DNA of 64,000 bases, taken from the NCBI RefSeq assembly GCF_000377645.1, contig NZ_KB898471.1, forward strand, positions 186,001-250,000, in the 5' to 3' direction. Both the position numbers and the translations under genes were made by a program. Under the pieces are notes generated by a model. The model did no database searches, was not told the DNA's origin, and worked only from the letters and a program-made list of their open reading frames with translations. Shown here in pieces: positions 40,290 to 52,324 of the stretch (the first letter of the stretch is position 1; each line of letters opens with the position of its first letter). Origin of the DNA: Thiomonas sp. FB-6. GTDB taxonomy: Bacteria > Pseudomonadota > Gammaproteobacteria > Burkholderiales > Burkholderiaceae_C.

Positions 40290-42091
40290 GGCGGATTCTC
40301 GGTCTTGAAAGCCGCCAATATAAGCATTCGTCTGGACCATGAACCCGTCATGGTCGGCACATGGATTCACCGAAACGAAGCCGCACGAAAAATCCGAGAA
40401 AAATCACAGTCGAGGCGGTTTTCAGCTTGTTCCGATAATGCTTGCCCGGACCGACGGCCGACCCACGAGCTTCGAGCGTGCGCTCCGGGCCCCTTCCTGC
40501 ACTCCGAGACCCATCCCCATGCGCCGCCCATCCGACTCCCCATCCGTCATCACCACGAAGCCTGCCCGATGCTCCGCGTCAGCGCCGCCGCATCGGCGCC
40601 GCGCGCCCCGGCTGCCGCGGCTGCTGGGCACCGGGTTGCTGCTGGGCTGCATCGCGGCCCCCGCCGAGGCCACGGTACGCGACAACGACCTGTACTTCGG
40701 CGACACGGACGGAAGCAGCGACATCCAGCGCTCCGGCGACACGCTGTTCACCGTGGGCTCCCACCGGGTGAGCCGCGACGACGTCTACGAGGGCACCAGC
40801 AACCAGGGAGACCACGGCATCCGCGTGCGGGCCGGACGCACCTCCTCGCCGGAATCGGCGACCTGGCTGGTCCAGCAGGGACGAGCGCCCTACCACGACA
40901 CCGGGGGCGTGGTGCCGGAGCCCTTCGACGGCAGCTTCTTCGCCCTGATCGGCGACCTGCGGTTCAGCTACAAGCCCAACGCCCGCAGCTACCTGTGCTC
41001 CGGGGTGGGCCTGATCCAGGCCGGAGGCACCGGCGCCCACCGCTGGGCCGTGGTGTCGAACATCGAGCCCGGCCTCGCGGTCATGGACCGTTACGCGCAG
41101 GACCCGGTGCGCCTGTCCTGCGTCGACCAGGCGAGCCGGCGCAAGCAGAAATTCAAGGTCTCGGCGCTGGGCCACTCCAACTTCCGCATCGACATCGAGC
41201 CGAGTTCCAAGGACCCGACGGCCGGCATGAGCCTGGAGGATCTCGGCGATGCGCTGAGCGAGTCCTTCAACGCCATCGAGGGCACCCCGGTGCGCGACCA
41301 GCTGTTTTCCTGGGGCATCTACCAGGTCGGGGGCGCCTGGAAATTCGTCCTCGACAACCCGCGGGACTTCCAGTTCGACCGCGTCGAGTCCAGCGCACGC
41401 CAGAACCGGCTGCGCCCGACCTCGGAAAAGCTGCTGTGGAACGACACCAGCGAACTGCCCAACTGGACCCCGCTGAACCAGACCATCTCGTCGACCACCC
41501 ACTCGCTGACCGTGACGGATTCGGTCACGACCAGCACCAATGTGACCTTGAGCGGAGGCTTGGGCGGGAGCGGCTCGTTCAAGATCAAGGCCGTCCAGAT
41601 CAGCGTGGACCTCGAGGCGAAATATTCCCACGACTCCGGCGAGGCCTGCACCACCCAGCGCTCGGAACAGTACACCACGCCGCAGGAGAACATCCTGGTG
41701 CCGCCCTGGTGCTCGGCCATCGTCGAGCAGGAGCTCTCGCAGGCCAGCTTCGAGGGCAGCTACGAGTTCGACATGGTGCTGCGCGGCCAGGCCGGCGCCG
41801 ACGGCACGGCCTTCCTGTACCAGACCGAGCACCCGGTCTGGGCCCCCATGCGCTATACCGAGGGCACCCACCGACCCGGCCGGGTCGAACTCTACGAGGT
41901 GTTCAGCCGCGGCCCCGACCCGTCGACCCTCGACCCCCGGCTGCGCCTGGACCCGGAGCGCAGGGCCGTGATCTTCACCGGCTCCGGCGTGTTCAGCGGC
42001 TCCGCCGGAGCGCACTACCGCATGAGCGTGCGCTTCGAGCCGCTAATGCCGAATGTGCAATGCGGCGGCCCGCGCAGCGTCGAGCGCGCCC

Positions 42092-44392
<2,301 letters not shown>

Positions 44393-44401
44393 GATGCTCT
44401 C

Positions 44402-44731
44402 CTAGACGGCCTCCATCACGCATTGCAGCGGATGGCCGGCCTGACGGGCCGCCGCCATGACCTGTTCCACCTTGGTCGCCGCGACGTCCTTCGCATACAC
44501 CCCGCAGACTCCCCTGCCGTGCTGATGCACCTTGAGCATGATCTGAGTCGCGGTTTCGAAATCTTTCGAGAAATACTGCTGGATCACGAGCACGACGAAT
44601 TCCATCGGGGTGAAATCGTCGTTCAACATCACCACCTGGTAGAGCGGCGGAGGCTTGAGCCTTTGTTCCTGGCGCTCCACCACCGCCGCCGAGCCGGGGC
44701 TCGCGCCGGGGACCTTGCGGGGCTTCGACAT
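44402..44731 (-). CDS. clpS: ATP-dependent Clp protease adapter ClpS
   Basis: A 109-residue N-end-rule adaptor. It shows [17 protein letters not shown], the [11 protein letters not shown] motif and the Met/Asp residues of the N-degron pocket. The N-terminal ~25 residues form the flexible ClpA-binding tail. It is the first gene of a clpS-clpA operon. Confidence 0.96.
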   Translation of the reverse strand: MSKPRKVPGASPGSAAVVERQEQRLKPPPLYQVVMLNDDFTPMEFVVLVIQQYFSKDFETATQIMLKVHQHGRGVCGVYAKDVAATKVEQVMAAARQAGHPLQCVMEAV

Positions 44732-44951
44732 GGGTTGATTCTAGGGTCGCCTTGGAAGCGGCGCCGAGGTGGCGCCTTCGGGACCATTGTCGGACAAAGT
44801 GCGCGATCCGTGTGGAGCGTGCATGCGCGCCCGACGCATTGTTGCCCCTGCGCAAACACCGGGCGCACGCCGCCCGGCCGGGGCCGAGGGCCCGCCGGGC
44901 GGCGGGCCCGCCGCGCGCGCCCGCTCGGGCGCCGCGCGGCCGCGCAGTCCC

Positions 44952-44984
44952 GGCGCCGCGGGACCGGTTCCGGTCCGCGGCGCC
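44952..44984 (-). terminator. Long GC hairpin downstream of icd
   Basis: A near-perfect inverted repeat (GGCGCCGCG ... CGCGGCGCC with inner GACCGG/CCGGTC and one unpaired G) lies about 17-49 bases beyond the icd stop. No T-run follows on the icd strand, so it may be a stability or attenuating hairpin rather than a canonical intrinsic terminator. Other GC palindromes occupy 44880-44935. Confidence 0.45.
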
Positions 44985-45000
44985 AGGGCTGCGCAAGGGC

Positions 45001-46254
<1,254 letters not shown>

Positions 46255-46312
46255 GGAGTCCTCCGGTGCAAGAAGTCGTCCATTCTAGCCCTGCGCGCGC
46301 GCCAAACGCGAA

Positions 46313-46326
46313 GTCTTTTATAAGAC
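46313..46326. promoter_or_regulatory. Inverted repeat in the icd promoter region
   Basis: GTCTTTTATAAGAC is an inverted repeat (GTCTT/AAGAC around TTAT) 59 bases upstream of icd in the shared icd/small-protein intergenic region. AT-rich symmetric sites of this shape are typical of transcription-factor operators; the regulator is not identified here. Confidence 0.5.
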
Positions 46327-46454
46327 ACAAGACCCCCCGGAGCGCCGGACGGCCGCGTGCGCCGCGCGCCCGGCTGTCAACCGGATTTCCAGCGCGCGCG
46401 TTACGGCTGTGACCCCTCGGGGTCGAATCCAATATCTCTAGAGGCTAACCCGTC

Positions 46455-46637
46455 ATGAAAAAGATCGTTGCCGCCGTTTTCGCCCTGTTCTTCGCCACCG
46501 CCGCCCTGGCGCAAGCTGCCACCCCGGCCAAGGCCGAAGGTGCCAAGCCCGCCGCTCACAAGGTCGTGAAGCACAAGAAGGTTGCCAAGAAGGCCGCCGT
46601 CAAGAAGATGGAAAAGAAGGAAGCCGCCAAGAAGTAA
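46455..46637 (+). CDS. Small exported Lys/Ala-rich protein
   Basis: A 60-residue protein. A clear Sec signal peptide (MKKIVAAVFALFFATAALA, cleavage near AQA) leaves a ~38-residue mature peptide made almost solely of Lys, Ala, Val and Glu (KKVAKKAAVKK and similar), resembling histone-H1-like or polyanion-binding peptides. AGAGG precedes the ATG. A strong terminator follows, so it is a monocistronic unit. Function is unknown; binding to LPS, nucleic acid or other polyanions in the envelope is a guess from charge. Confidence 0.8.
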   Translation: MKKIVAAVFALFFATAALAQAATPAKAEGAKPAAHKVVKHKKVAKKAAVKKMEKKEAAKK

Positions 46638-46693
46638 GCTCTTCCCGAGCCGACTTGCTTGACGGCGGCGGGCCTTGCGCCCGCCGCGATGAG

Positions 46694-46721
46694 AGAGGCG
46701 CCCGCAGGCGCCTCTTTTTTT
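46694..46721 (+). terminator. Rho-independent terminator after the small Lys-rich gene
   Basis: The stem AGAGGCGCC / GGCGCCTCT with loop cgca is followed by a run of seven T. This is the best intrinsic terminator in the window and it isolates the small gene from the DUF192 gene. Confidence 0.93.
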
Positions 46722-46772
46722 GCCGGTCGCGCTGCACAATGGGGGCATTCCTCCTGCCACGAGGTTCCGATC

Positions 46773-47273
46773 ATGCCGCGCCCGCACCGAAGTTCCTCCC
46801 CTGCCTCGCCCCGTCCCGCCCTGGCCTGGGCCGCGCTGGGCCTGCTCGTGCTGCCCCTGGCCGCGCTGGCCGCGCCGGCCGCGCCGCCCGAAACGCCCGA
46901 GACCCTCCCGAGCGCGACCCTGCACATCGCCGGACACCCCCTGGCCGCGGAAGTCGCCGCCACGCCCGGGCGCCGCGAGACCGGCCTGATGAACCGCCGC
47001 AAGCTGGCGCCCGACCACGGCATGCTGTTCGTGTTCCGCCACGACCAGGACGTGTGCATGTGGATGAAGAACACCTACCTGGCGCTGAGCGTGGCCTTCA
47101 TCGACGCCGAGGGACGCATCCGCAACCTGGCGGACATGCAGCCGCTCACCCTGGACACGCATTGCGCGAAGGGTGCGGTGCGTTACGCGCTGGAAATGCC
47201 CCTGGGCTGGTTCGCCGCGCACCAGGTGGAGCCGGGTGCGCGGGTGCAGGGCTTGCCCCGCTCCTCCCGCTGA
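46773..47273 (+). CDS. DUF192 family exported protein
   Basis: A 166-residue protein. A signal peptide (hydrophobic WAALGLLVLPLAALA, AAPA cleavage) precedes the DUF192 core: ETGLMNRRKLAPDHGMLFVF, CMWMKNTYLALSVAFID and the terminal ALEMPLGWFAAHQVEPGARV. The family is widespread and of unknown biochemical role. Placement near icd is conserved in Burkholderiales. Confidence 0.9.
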   Translation: MPRPHRSSSPASPRPALAWAALGLLVLPLAALAAPAAPPETPETLPSATLHIAGHPLAAEVAATPGRRETGLMNRRKLAPDHGMLFVFRHDQDVCMWMKNTYLALSVAFIDAEGRIRNLADMQPLTLDTHCAKGAVRYALEMPLGWFAAHQVEPGARVQGLPRSSR

Positions 47274-47308
47274 GAAGACGCCAGCGGGGGACGGGGCGCC
47301 GGAACGGC

Positions 47309-47893
47309 TCAGGCCAGCTGGCTCTGGGCGAACTTCCAGTTCGCCAGCTTGTCCAGGAAGGTGGTGACGAAGTCCGGGCGGCGGTTGCGGTAGTCCACGT
47401 AGTACGCGTGTTCCCACACATCGACCGTCAGCAGCGGCTTGTCGCCGCTGGTCAGCGGGGTGGCCGCGTTGCTGGTGTTGACGATGTCCACGCTGCCGTC
47501 GGCCTTGAGCACCAGCCAGGTCCAGCCGGAGCCGAAGTTGCCCACGGCCGACTTGTGGAAGGCTTCCTTGAAGGCGGCGAAGCTGCCCCACTTGGCGTCG
47601 ATCTTGGTGCGCAGCGCGCCCGAGGGCTCGCCGCCGCCCTCGGGGCTCAGGCAGTTCCAGAAGAAGCTGTGGTTCCAGACCTGAGCGGCGTTGTTGAACA
47701 CGCCGCCGGCCGGGGCCTTGCGAATGATGTCCTCCAGACCCAGGGATTCGAATTCGGTGCCCTTGATCAGGTTGTTCAGGTTGGTCACGTAGGCCTGGTG
47801 GTGCTTGCCATGGTGAAACTCCAGGGTTTCACGCGACATGTGGGGCGCCAGCGCGTCGAGGGCGAAGGGCAAGGCGGGAAGTTGATGTTGCAT
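47309..47893 (-). CDS. sodB: Superoxide dismutase [Fe]
   Basis: A 194-residue Fe/Mn-type SOD. Metal ligands are in [19 protein letters not shown] and [11 protein letters not shown]. Iron is favoured by [11 protein letters not shown] and the overall SodB-like pattern, though metal choice cannot be certain from sequence. It detoxifies superoxide in the cytoplasm. It lies downstream of xseA on the same strand. Confidence 0.94.
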   Translation of the reverse strand: MQHQLPALPFALDALAPHMSRETLEFHHGKHHQAYVTNLNNLIKGTEFESLGLEDIIRKAPAGGVFNNAAQVWNHSFFWNCLSPEGGGEPSGALRTKIDAKWGSFAAFKEAFHKSAVGNFGSGWTWLVLKADGSVDIVNTSNAATPLTSGDKPLLTVDVWEHAYYVDYRNRRPDFVTTFLDKLANWKFAQSQLA

Positions 47894-47990
47894 GGGGCGG
47901 CCTTTCGTTTCGAGGTTGAAGGTTGAACAAGCACGCGCCGGTACCCGGAACAGGCCGGGGCGGCGGCGAGACAGCGCGTATCGGACGATT

Positions 47991-49397
47991 CTAGGAACAA
48001 TCGGGCGGCTCGGTGGCGCCCCCCGCCAGCAGGGGGTGCGCCACCGGGCGCACCTCGCCCAGGCCCAGGCTTGCCGCGTGGGCCGCCGTGGCCAGCACGA
48101 TGGACTGCCCGGCGCGCAGCGTGGAAGCATCCTGCAGCAAGGATCCGTCGTCGCGCCAGGCCAGGCAGTAACCCCGGCGCAGGGTCGCCGACGGGTCCAG
48201 CGCACGCAGCCGGGCCTGCAGCCCCTGCAGGCGCTGCTGCTGGCTCGCCGGCACACGGGCCAGGCCCAGGCGCAGGCGCCGCTCCAGCCCGTCCAGCACG
48301 GCGGCGCGGCGCTGCAGGTCCTGCCGGGGCAGCGCCCGCAGGCGCGCCTGGCCGAGTTGCAGGCGCTGCGCGCCACGCTGCAGCGTGGCGGCCAGCGCCT
48401 GGCGCCGGCGCGCCTGCAGGTCGCGCAGCTGCAGCCCGGCGTCGCGCAGCACGCGCGCCGGCGGGGGCAGGCGCAGCTGCAGCCGGTCCATGCGCTGCTG
48501 CTCGCGGCCCAGGCGCACCTGCATCGCGTGCGCCAGCGCGCGCGCCGCGCGGCGCAGGCCCTGCAGCAGTTCCTCGCGCGGCGCGGCGCACATCTCGGCG
48601 GCCGCGGTGGGCGTGGGCGCCCGCATGTCGGCGGCGAAATCGGCGATGGTGAAGTCGGTTTCATGTCCGACGCCGCTGATCACCGGGATGCTCGTCTGGG
48701 CCAGCGCGCGCGCCAGGGTCTCGTCGTTGAAGGCCCACAGGTCCTCCAGCGAGCCTCCGCCGCGCACCAGCAGCAGCACGTCGGCCTCGGCGCGCTGCTG
48801 GGCCGCGCGCAGCGCGCGCACCAGCTCGGTCGGTGCCGCGGCTCCCTGCACGCTGGCCGGGTACACGATCACCCGCACCTGCGGACTGCGGCGGCGCAGC
48901 GTGACCAGCACGTCGTGCAGCGCCGCCGCCTGCGGCGAGGTGACGATGCCCACGGTGCGCACCACCTCGGGCAGTTCGCGCTTGCGCTGCGCCTCGAACA
49001 GGCCCTCGGCGCGCAGCCGGGCCTTCAGGCGCAGGAACTGCTCCATCAACGCGCCCTGCCCGAAGCGCCGCACCGATTCCACCTGCAACTGCAGGTCGCC
49101 GCGGGGTTCGTAAAGCCCGATCTGGGCACGCAGCTCCACTTGCACCCCGTCGCGCAGATCGAAATCCACCAGCGCGGCCCGCTGACGGAACATCACGCAG
49201 CGCAGCTGCGCACTTTCGTCGCGCAACGCGAAATAGCAATGCCCGCTGGAGGCGCGGGTGAAGCCGCTGATCTCTCCCTGCACGCTGACCACGCCGAAAC
49301 GGGCCCACAAGGCATCGGCCAGGGCCCGCGCCAGCGCGGCGACGCTCCAGGCCTCGGCGCGGGCCTCGCCGCGGCCCTCGCGCGGCGGCATCACCAT
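47991..49397 (-). CDS. xseA: Exodeoxyribonuclease VII large subunit
   Basis: A 468-residue XseA. The N-terminal OB-fold is [26 protein letters not shown]; the catalytic core has [34 protein letters not shown] and [18 protein letters not shown] long Arg/Gln/Leu coiled-coil stretch for XseB binding and a C-terminal segment follow. It degrades single-stranded DNA from both ends. The start [10 protein letters not shown] was chosen by family length; longer in-frame starts exist. Confidence 0.94.
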   Translation of the reverse strand: MVMPPREGRGEARAEAWSVAALARALADALWARFGVVSVQGEISGFTRASSGHCYFALRDESAQLRCVMFRQRAALVDFDLRDGVQVELRAQIGLYEPRGDLQLQVESVRRFGQGALMEQFLRLKARLRAEGLFEAQRKRELPEVVRTVGIVTSPQAAALHDVLVTLRRRSPQVRVIVYPASVQGAAAPTELVRALRAAQQRAEADVLLLVRGGGSLEDLWAFNDETLARALAQTSIPVISGVGHETDFTIADFAADMRAPTPTAAAEMCAAPREELLQGLRRAARALAHAMQVRLGREQQRMDRLQLRLPPPARVLRDAGLQLRDLQARRRQALAATLQRGAQRLQLGQARLRALPRQDLQRRAAVLDGLERRLRLGLARVPASQQQRLQGLQARLRALDPSATLRRGYCLAWRDDGSLLQDASTLRAGQSIVLATAAHAASLGLGEVRPVAHPLLAGGATEPPDCS

Positions 49398-49785
49398 GGC
49401 CGGCGCGCGGTCATGCCGCGGCGCGAAGCCAGCAAGGGCGCGGGCTCGCGGGCAAGCTGTCCACACGCGCCAGCAAACATGCGGCTTGCCGGGCCAGGCG
49501 CGCGCAACGCCTTCGCGCTCCATGCAACTCTTTGTTTTTTCACCGTTTTTTCATGTTCAAAAATTGGTCACAAGAAATCCGCGCCTTGATTTTGCGTGAC
49601 TTGCCGGCCCTCGCCACGCCTTACCCACATTGTTATCCACAGATTTTCGGGATAACCCAGGCCGCTTGACGCGGGGACGCCCTCGGCGCGCATTACCATC
49701 CGCAATCGACGCCAGGCCGCTCCCGCGCGGGCGCGGCTCGCCGGGCGTCCATCGGGCACATTGTCGATCTCCACGGGGTTCCATC
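49398..49785. other. xseA/exbB divergent region with DnaA boxes and AT-rich tract
   Basis: These 388 bases contain an unusually AT-rich stretch (49525-49600, with T-runs) and then TTACCCACA (49621-49629, one mismatch from a DnaA box) and TTATCCACA (49633-49641, a perfect DnaA box). The rest toward exbB is GC-rich. Promoters for xseA and exbB must lie here. The box pair beside an AT-rich tract recalls DnaA-regulated or titration sites, but no origin genes are near. Confidence 0.5.
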
Positions 49786-50421
49786 TTGCTGAGCATTGTC
49801 GAAGCCGCGGGCTGGCCGATCTGGCCCTTGATCCTTTGTTCCATCACCGCGCTGGGCGTGGTGCTCGAGCGCCTGAACACCCTGCGGGCTCCGCGGGTGA
49901 TCCCGCCGCGCCTGCTGGAGGAGGCCCTGGCGGTGTCGGCGGCCGCGCTGCCGCCGGCCGACACGGTGGACAAGCTGGAGCGTAATTCCCCGCTGGGCGC
50001 GGTGCTGGCCGCCGGCTTCCGGGCCGCCCGCCGTCCCCACGCCAGCCCGGAGAGCCTGCGCGAGGACATGGAAAACGCCGGCCGCGCGGTGATGCACGGC
50101 CTGCAGCGCTATCTCAACGCACTGGGAACGGTGGCCTCGGCGGCTCCGCTGCTGGGCCTGCTGGGCACGGTGGTCGGCCTGATCGAGATCTTCGGCTCGC
50201 AGACCGGAAGCGGCGGCAACCCGCTGCTGCTGGCGCACGGCATCTCGGTGGCGCTGTACAACACGGCCTTCGGGCTGATCATCGCGGTTCCGTCCCTGAT
50301 GTTCTACCGCTATTTCCGGGGGCGCGTGGACGATTTCGGCATCGAGCTCGAACAGGCGGCACGCCGCCTGGCCACGCACCTGCAGCCCCTGATCGAGTCC
50401 GGACGCGCCACGCGCGGCTGA
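49786..50421 (+). CDS. exbB: MotA/TolQ/ExbB proton channel family protein
   Basis: A 211-residue inner-membrane protein with three hydrophobic segments (WPIWPLILCSITALGVVLE; GTVASAAPLLGLLGTVVGLIE; ISVALYNTAFGLIIAVPSLMF). It partners ExbD to power TonB-dependent uptake or related processes. The start is TTG at 49786 with GGGG seven bases upstream; no ATG or GTG fits the expected N-terminus LSIVEAAGW. It is the first gene of an exbB-exbD-lpxK unit. Confidence 0.9.
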   Translation: MLSIVEAAGWPIWPLILCSITALGVVLERLNTLRAPRVIPPRLLEEALAVSAAALPPADTVDKLERNSPLGAVLAAGFRAARRPHASPESLREDMENAGRAVMHGLQRYLNALGTVASAAPLLGLLGTVVGLIEIFGSQTGSGGNPLLLAHGISVALYNTAFGLIIAVPSLMFYRYFRGRVDDFGIELEQAARRLATHLQPLIESGRATRG

Positions 50422-50437
50422 GCGGGAGTCCTCGGCG

Positions 50438-50854
50438 ATGAATTTCCAGCGTCCGCGCCCGGAGGAACCGGAGATCAACCTGATCCCGTTGATCGACGTG
50501 CTGCTGGTGGTGCTGATCTTCCTGATGATCACCACCACCTATTCCAAGTACACCGAACTGAAGATCCAGCTGCCGGTGGCCGACGCCAGCGCGGCGAAGA
50601 ACCAGCCGGACAGCGTGGTCGTCGGAGTCACCGCCAACGGCAGCTACGCCGTGGCGGGGCGGCCGCTGCAAGGGCGCGACGTGCCCGCGCTGGTGCAGGC
50701 GCTGCGCGCCGCCGCGCACGGCCGCAGCGACCTCACGCTGGTGATCAGCGCCGACGCCCAGAGCACCCAGCAATCGGTGGTCAACGTGATGGAGGCCGCC
50801 CGGCTGCTGGGCATCAGCCGCCTGAGCTTCGCCACCCAGCGCAGCGCATCGTGA
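50438..50854 (+). CDS. exbD: Biopolymer transport protein ExbD/TolR family
   Basis: A 138-residue protein. The single N-terminal transmembrane helix with the essential Asp (INLIPLIDVLLVVLIFLMI) is followed by a periplasmic domain. It couples proton flow through ExbB to TonB. It lies 16 bases after exbB, and its stop overlaps the lpxK GTG start (GTGA). Confidence 0.93.
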   Translation: MNFQRPRPEEPEINLIPLIDVLLVVLIFLMITTTYSKYTELKIQLPVADASAAKNQPDSVVVGVTANGSYAVAGRPLQGRDVPALVQALRAAAHGRSDLTLVISADAQSTQQSVVNVMEAARLLGISRLSFATQRSAS

Positions 50855-51903
50855 GCGAGGCCGCGCCGGGCTGGCCGCGCTGGTGGCTGCGCCGCGGCGC
50901 AGCCGCCATCTGCCTGCTGCCGGCGGCCGCACTGTTCGCCGCCGCTGCCGCGCTGCGCCGCGCGGCCTGGCGCCGTGGCTGGCGGCGGGCCTGGCGCGCG
51001 CCGGTGCCCGTGGTGGTGGTGGGCAACCTGAGCGCCGGCGGCAGCGGCAAGACGCCGGTGGTGCAACTGCTCGCGCGGGCCTTGCGCGAGGCCGGGCACC
51101 GCCCGGGCATCGTCTCGCGCGGCTACGGCCGCCGGCGCGGCGCGCCCGAGCCCATGGCCGTGCATCCCGACACCCCCGCGGCGGACAGTGGCGACGAGCC
51201 CCTACTGCTGCGCCGCCTGTGCGGCTGTCCGGTCTGGGTGGGCAGGGACCGGCCCGCCGCCGCGCGTGCGCTGCTGCGCGCACACCCCGAGGTCGACGTG
51301 CTGCTCAGCGACGACGGACTGCAGCATTACGCGCTGGCACGAGACCTGGAACTGGTCGTGCTCGACGCCCGCGGCGCAGGCAACGGCTGGCCGCTGCCCG
51401 CCGGCCCGCTGCGCGAGAGCTGGGGGCGCCGGCGCGACGCCACGCTGGGCCCGCCCTTGCCGGCGGACAGCGGCGCGGCCGCCGGCGCGCCCTATTTCGC
51501 GCTGCGCCGCCATCCCGGTGAACTACGCAACCTGGCGGACGGCCGGCGCCTGAGCCTGCAGGAGTTCCAGCTCGCGCAGGCCGGCGCCCCGGTGTGCGCG
51601 GCGGCCGCCATCGGCAACCCGGACCAGTTCTTCGACATGCTTCGCGATGCCGGGCTCCCGCTCGCGCGCACCGCCAGCGCGCGGGACCACCGGGCGCTGC
51701 CCGAGGCCCTGCTGCGGGAACTGCCGGGCGCCGTCGTCCTGACCGAGAAGGACGCCCTAAAATGCCGCCTTGGACAACCCGGCCTGGAACGCCTGTGGGC
51801 CGTGGGGCTGCGCGTGGAGCCCGATCCCGCTTTCCTCCCCTGGTTGCTGGCGCGCCTGGCGCGCGGCGCATGGAGCCCCCCCGATGGATTCACGTCTGCT
51901 TGA
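50851..51903 (+). CDS. lpxK: Tetraacyldisaccharide 4'-kinase
   Basis: A 350-residue lipid A kinase starting at GTG. It has an N-terminal membrane-associated helix, a Walker A variant ([16 protein letters not shown]), the VSRGYGRR motif and [12 protein letters not shown]. It phosphorylates the 4' position of the lipid A disaccharide in the inner membrane. The 3' end overlaps the Trm112-like gene by 20 bases. Confidence 0.95.
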   Translation: MSEAAPGWPRWWLRRGAAAICLLPAAALFAAAAALRRAAWRRGWRRAWRAPVPVVVVGNLSAGGSGKTPVVQLLARALREAGHRPGIVSRGYGRRRGAPEPMAVHPDTPAADSGDEPLLLRRLCGCPVWVGRDRPAAARALLRAHPEVDVLLSDDGLQHYALARDLELVVLDARGAGNGWPLPAGPLRESWGRRRDATLGPPLPADSGAAAGAPYFALRRHPGELRNLADGRRLSLQEFQLAQAGAPVCAAAAIGNPDQFFDMLRDAGLPLARTASARDHRALPEALLRELPGAVVLTEKDALKCRLGQPGLERLWAVGLRVEPDPAFLPWLLARLARGAWSPPDGFTSA

Positions 51904-52093
51904 CCTGCTGGTGTGCCCGGTTTGCAAGGGCCCGCTGCAACACGAGCGCGAAGCGCAGGAACTGATCTGCCCGCGCGACCGCCTGGCCTTTCCCGTGCGC
52001 GACGGCATCGCCGTCATGCTGGTCGAGCAGGCCCGCGACACCCAGGCGAGCGCCGGCGCGCAGCCCGCGCCGGACGCGGACGCCCGGACATGA
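51884..52093 (+). CDS. Trm112-like zinc-ribbon protein (UPF0434/YcaR)
   Basis: A 69-residue protein beginning [19 protein letters not shown], with a second cysteine element [20 protein letters not shown]. It matches bacterial Trm112/YcaR proteins normally found between lpxK and kdsB. In eukaryotes and archaea Trm112 stabilises several methyltransferases, including the PrmC counterpart Mtq2. Its stop codon overlaps the first mini-ORF of a 77-bp repeat array that leads into prmC. Confidence 0.9.
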   Translation: MDSRLLDLLVCPVCKGPLQHEREAQELICPRDRLAFPVRDGIAVMLVEQARDTQASAGAQPAPDADART

Positions 52094-52320
52094 GCGCCGT
52101 GCACGGCCGCTCCGAAGCGGCGCTCCACTCCCTCGGGGAGTCGAGCGTAGCGAGGAGGGTCGTCCCATGAGCGCCGTGCACGGCCGCTCCGAAGCGGCGC
52201 TCCACTCCCTCGGGGAGTCGAGCGTAGCGAGGAGGGTCGTCCCATGAGCGCCGTGCACGGCCGCTCCGAAGCGGCGCTCCACTCCCTCGGGGAGTCGAGC
52301 GTAGCGAGGAGGGTAGTCCA
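52090..52320 (+). repeat. Three tandem 77-bp repeats with embedded SD and start codon
   Basis: Three head-to-tail copies start at 52090, 52167 and 52244. The first two are identical in this reading; the third differs only in its last bases (gtagtcca for gtcgtccc) where it joins prmC. Each copy holds hairpin GCCGCT-ccga-AGCGGC, hairpin CTCCC-tcg-GGGAG and, near its end, AGGAGGG seven bases before the next start codon. No spacers are present, so it is not a CRISPR. No other copy was noticed in the window. Confidence 0.97.
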
Positions 52321-52324
52321 GTGA
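52090..52324 (+). other. Chain of three coupled 26-codon mini-ORFs
   Basis: Each repeat copy reads as ATG plus 25 codons and TGA ([19 protein letters not shown] and a short basic end; the third copy ends VVQ instead of VVP). Because the unit is 77 bases, each stop overlaps the next start by four bases: 52167-52170 and 52244-52247. The first ATG overlaps the Trm112-like stop, and the last TGA overlaps the prmC GTG (52321-52324). Translation of the peptides is unproven; a coupling relay for ribosomes into prmC is the simplest reading. Confidence 0.55.

Noticed and set aside
49525-49641. Chromosomal replication origin
   Set aside because: Only two DnaA boxes are present and none of dnaA, dnaN, rpmH or gidA are near; a regulatory or titration site is more likely.
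52090-52320. Direct repeats as a CRISPR array
   Set aside because: The 77-bp copies are contiguous without unique spacers and have no cas genes nearby; they also encode in-register mini-ORFs.
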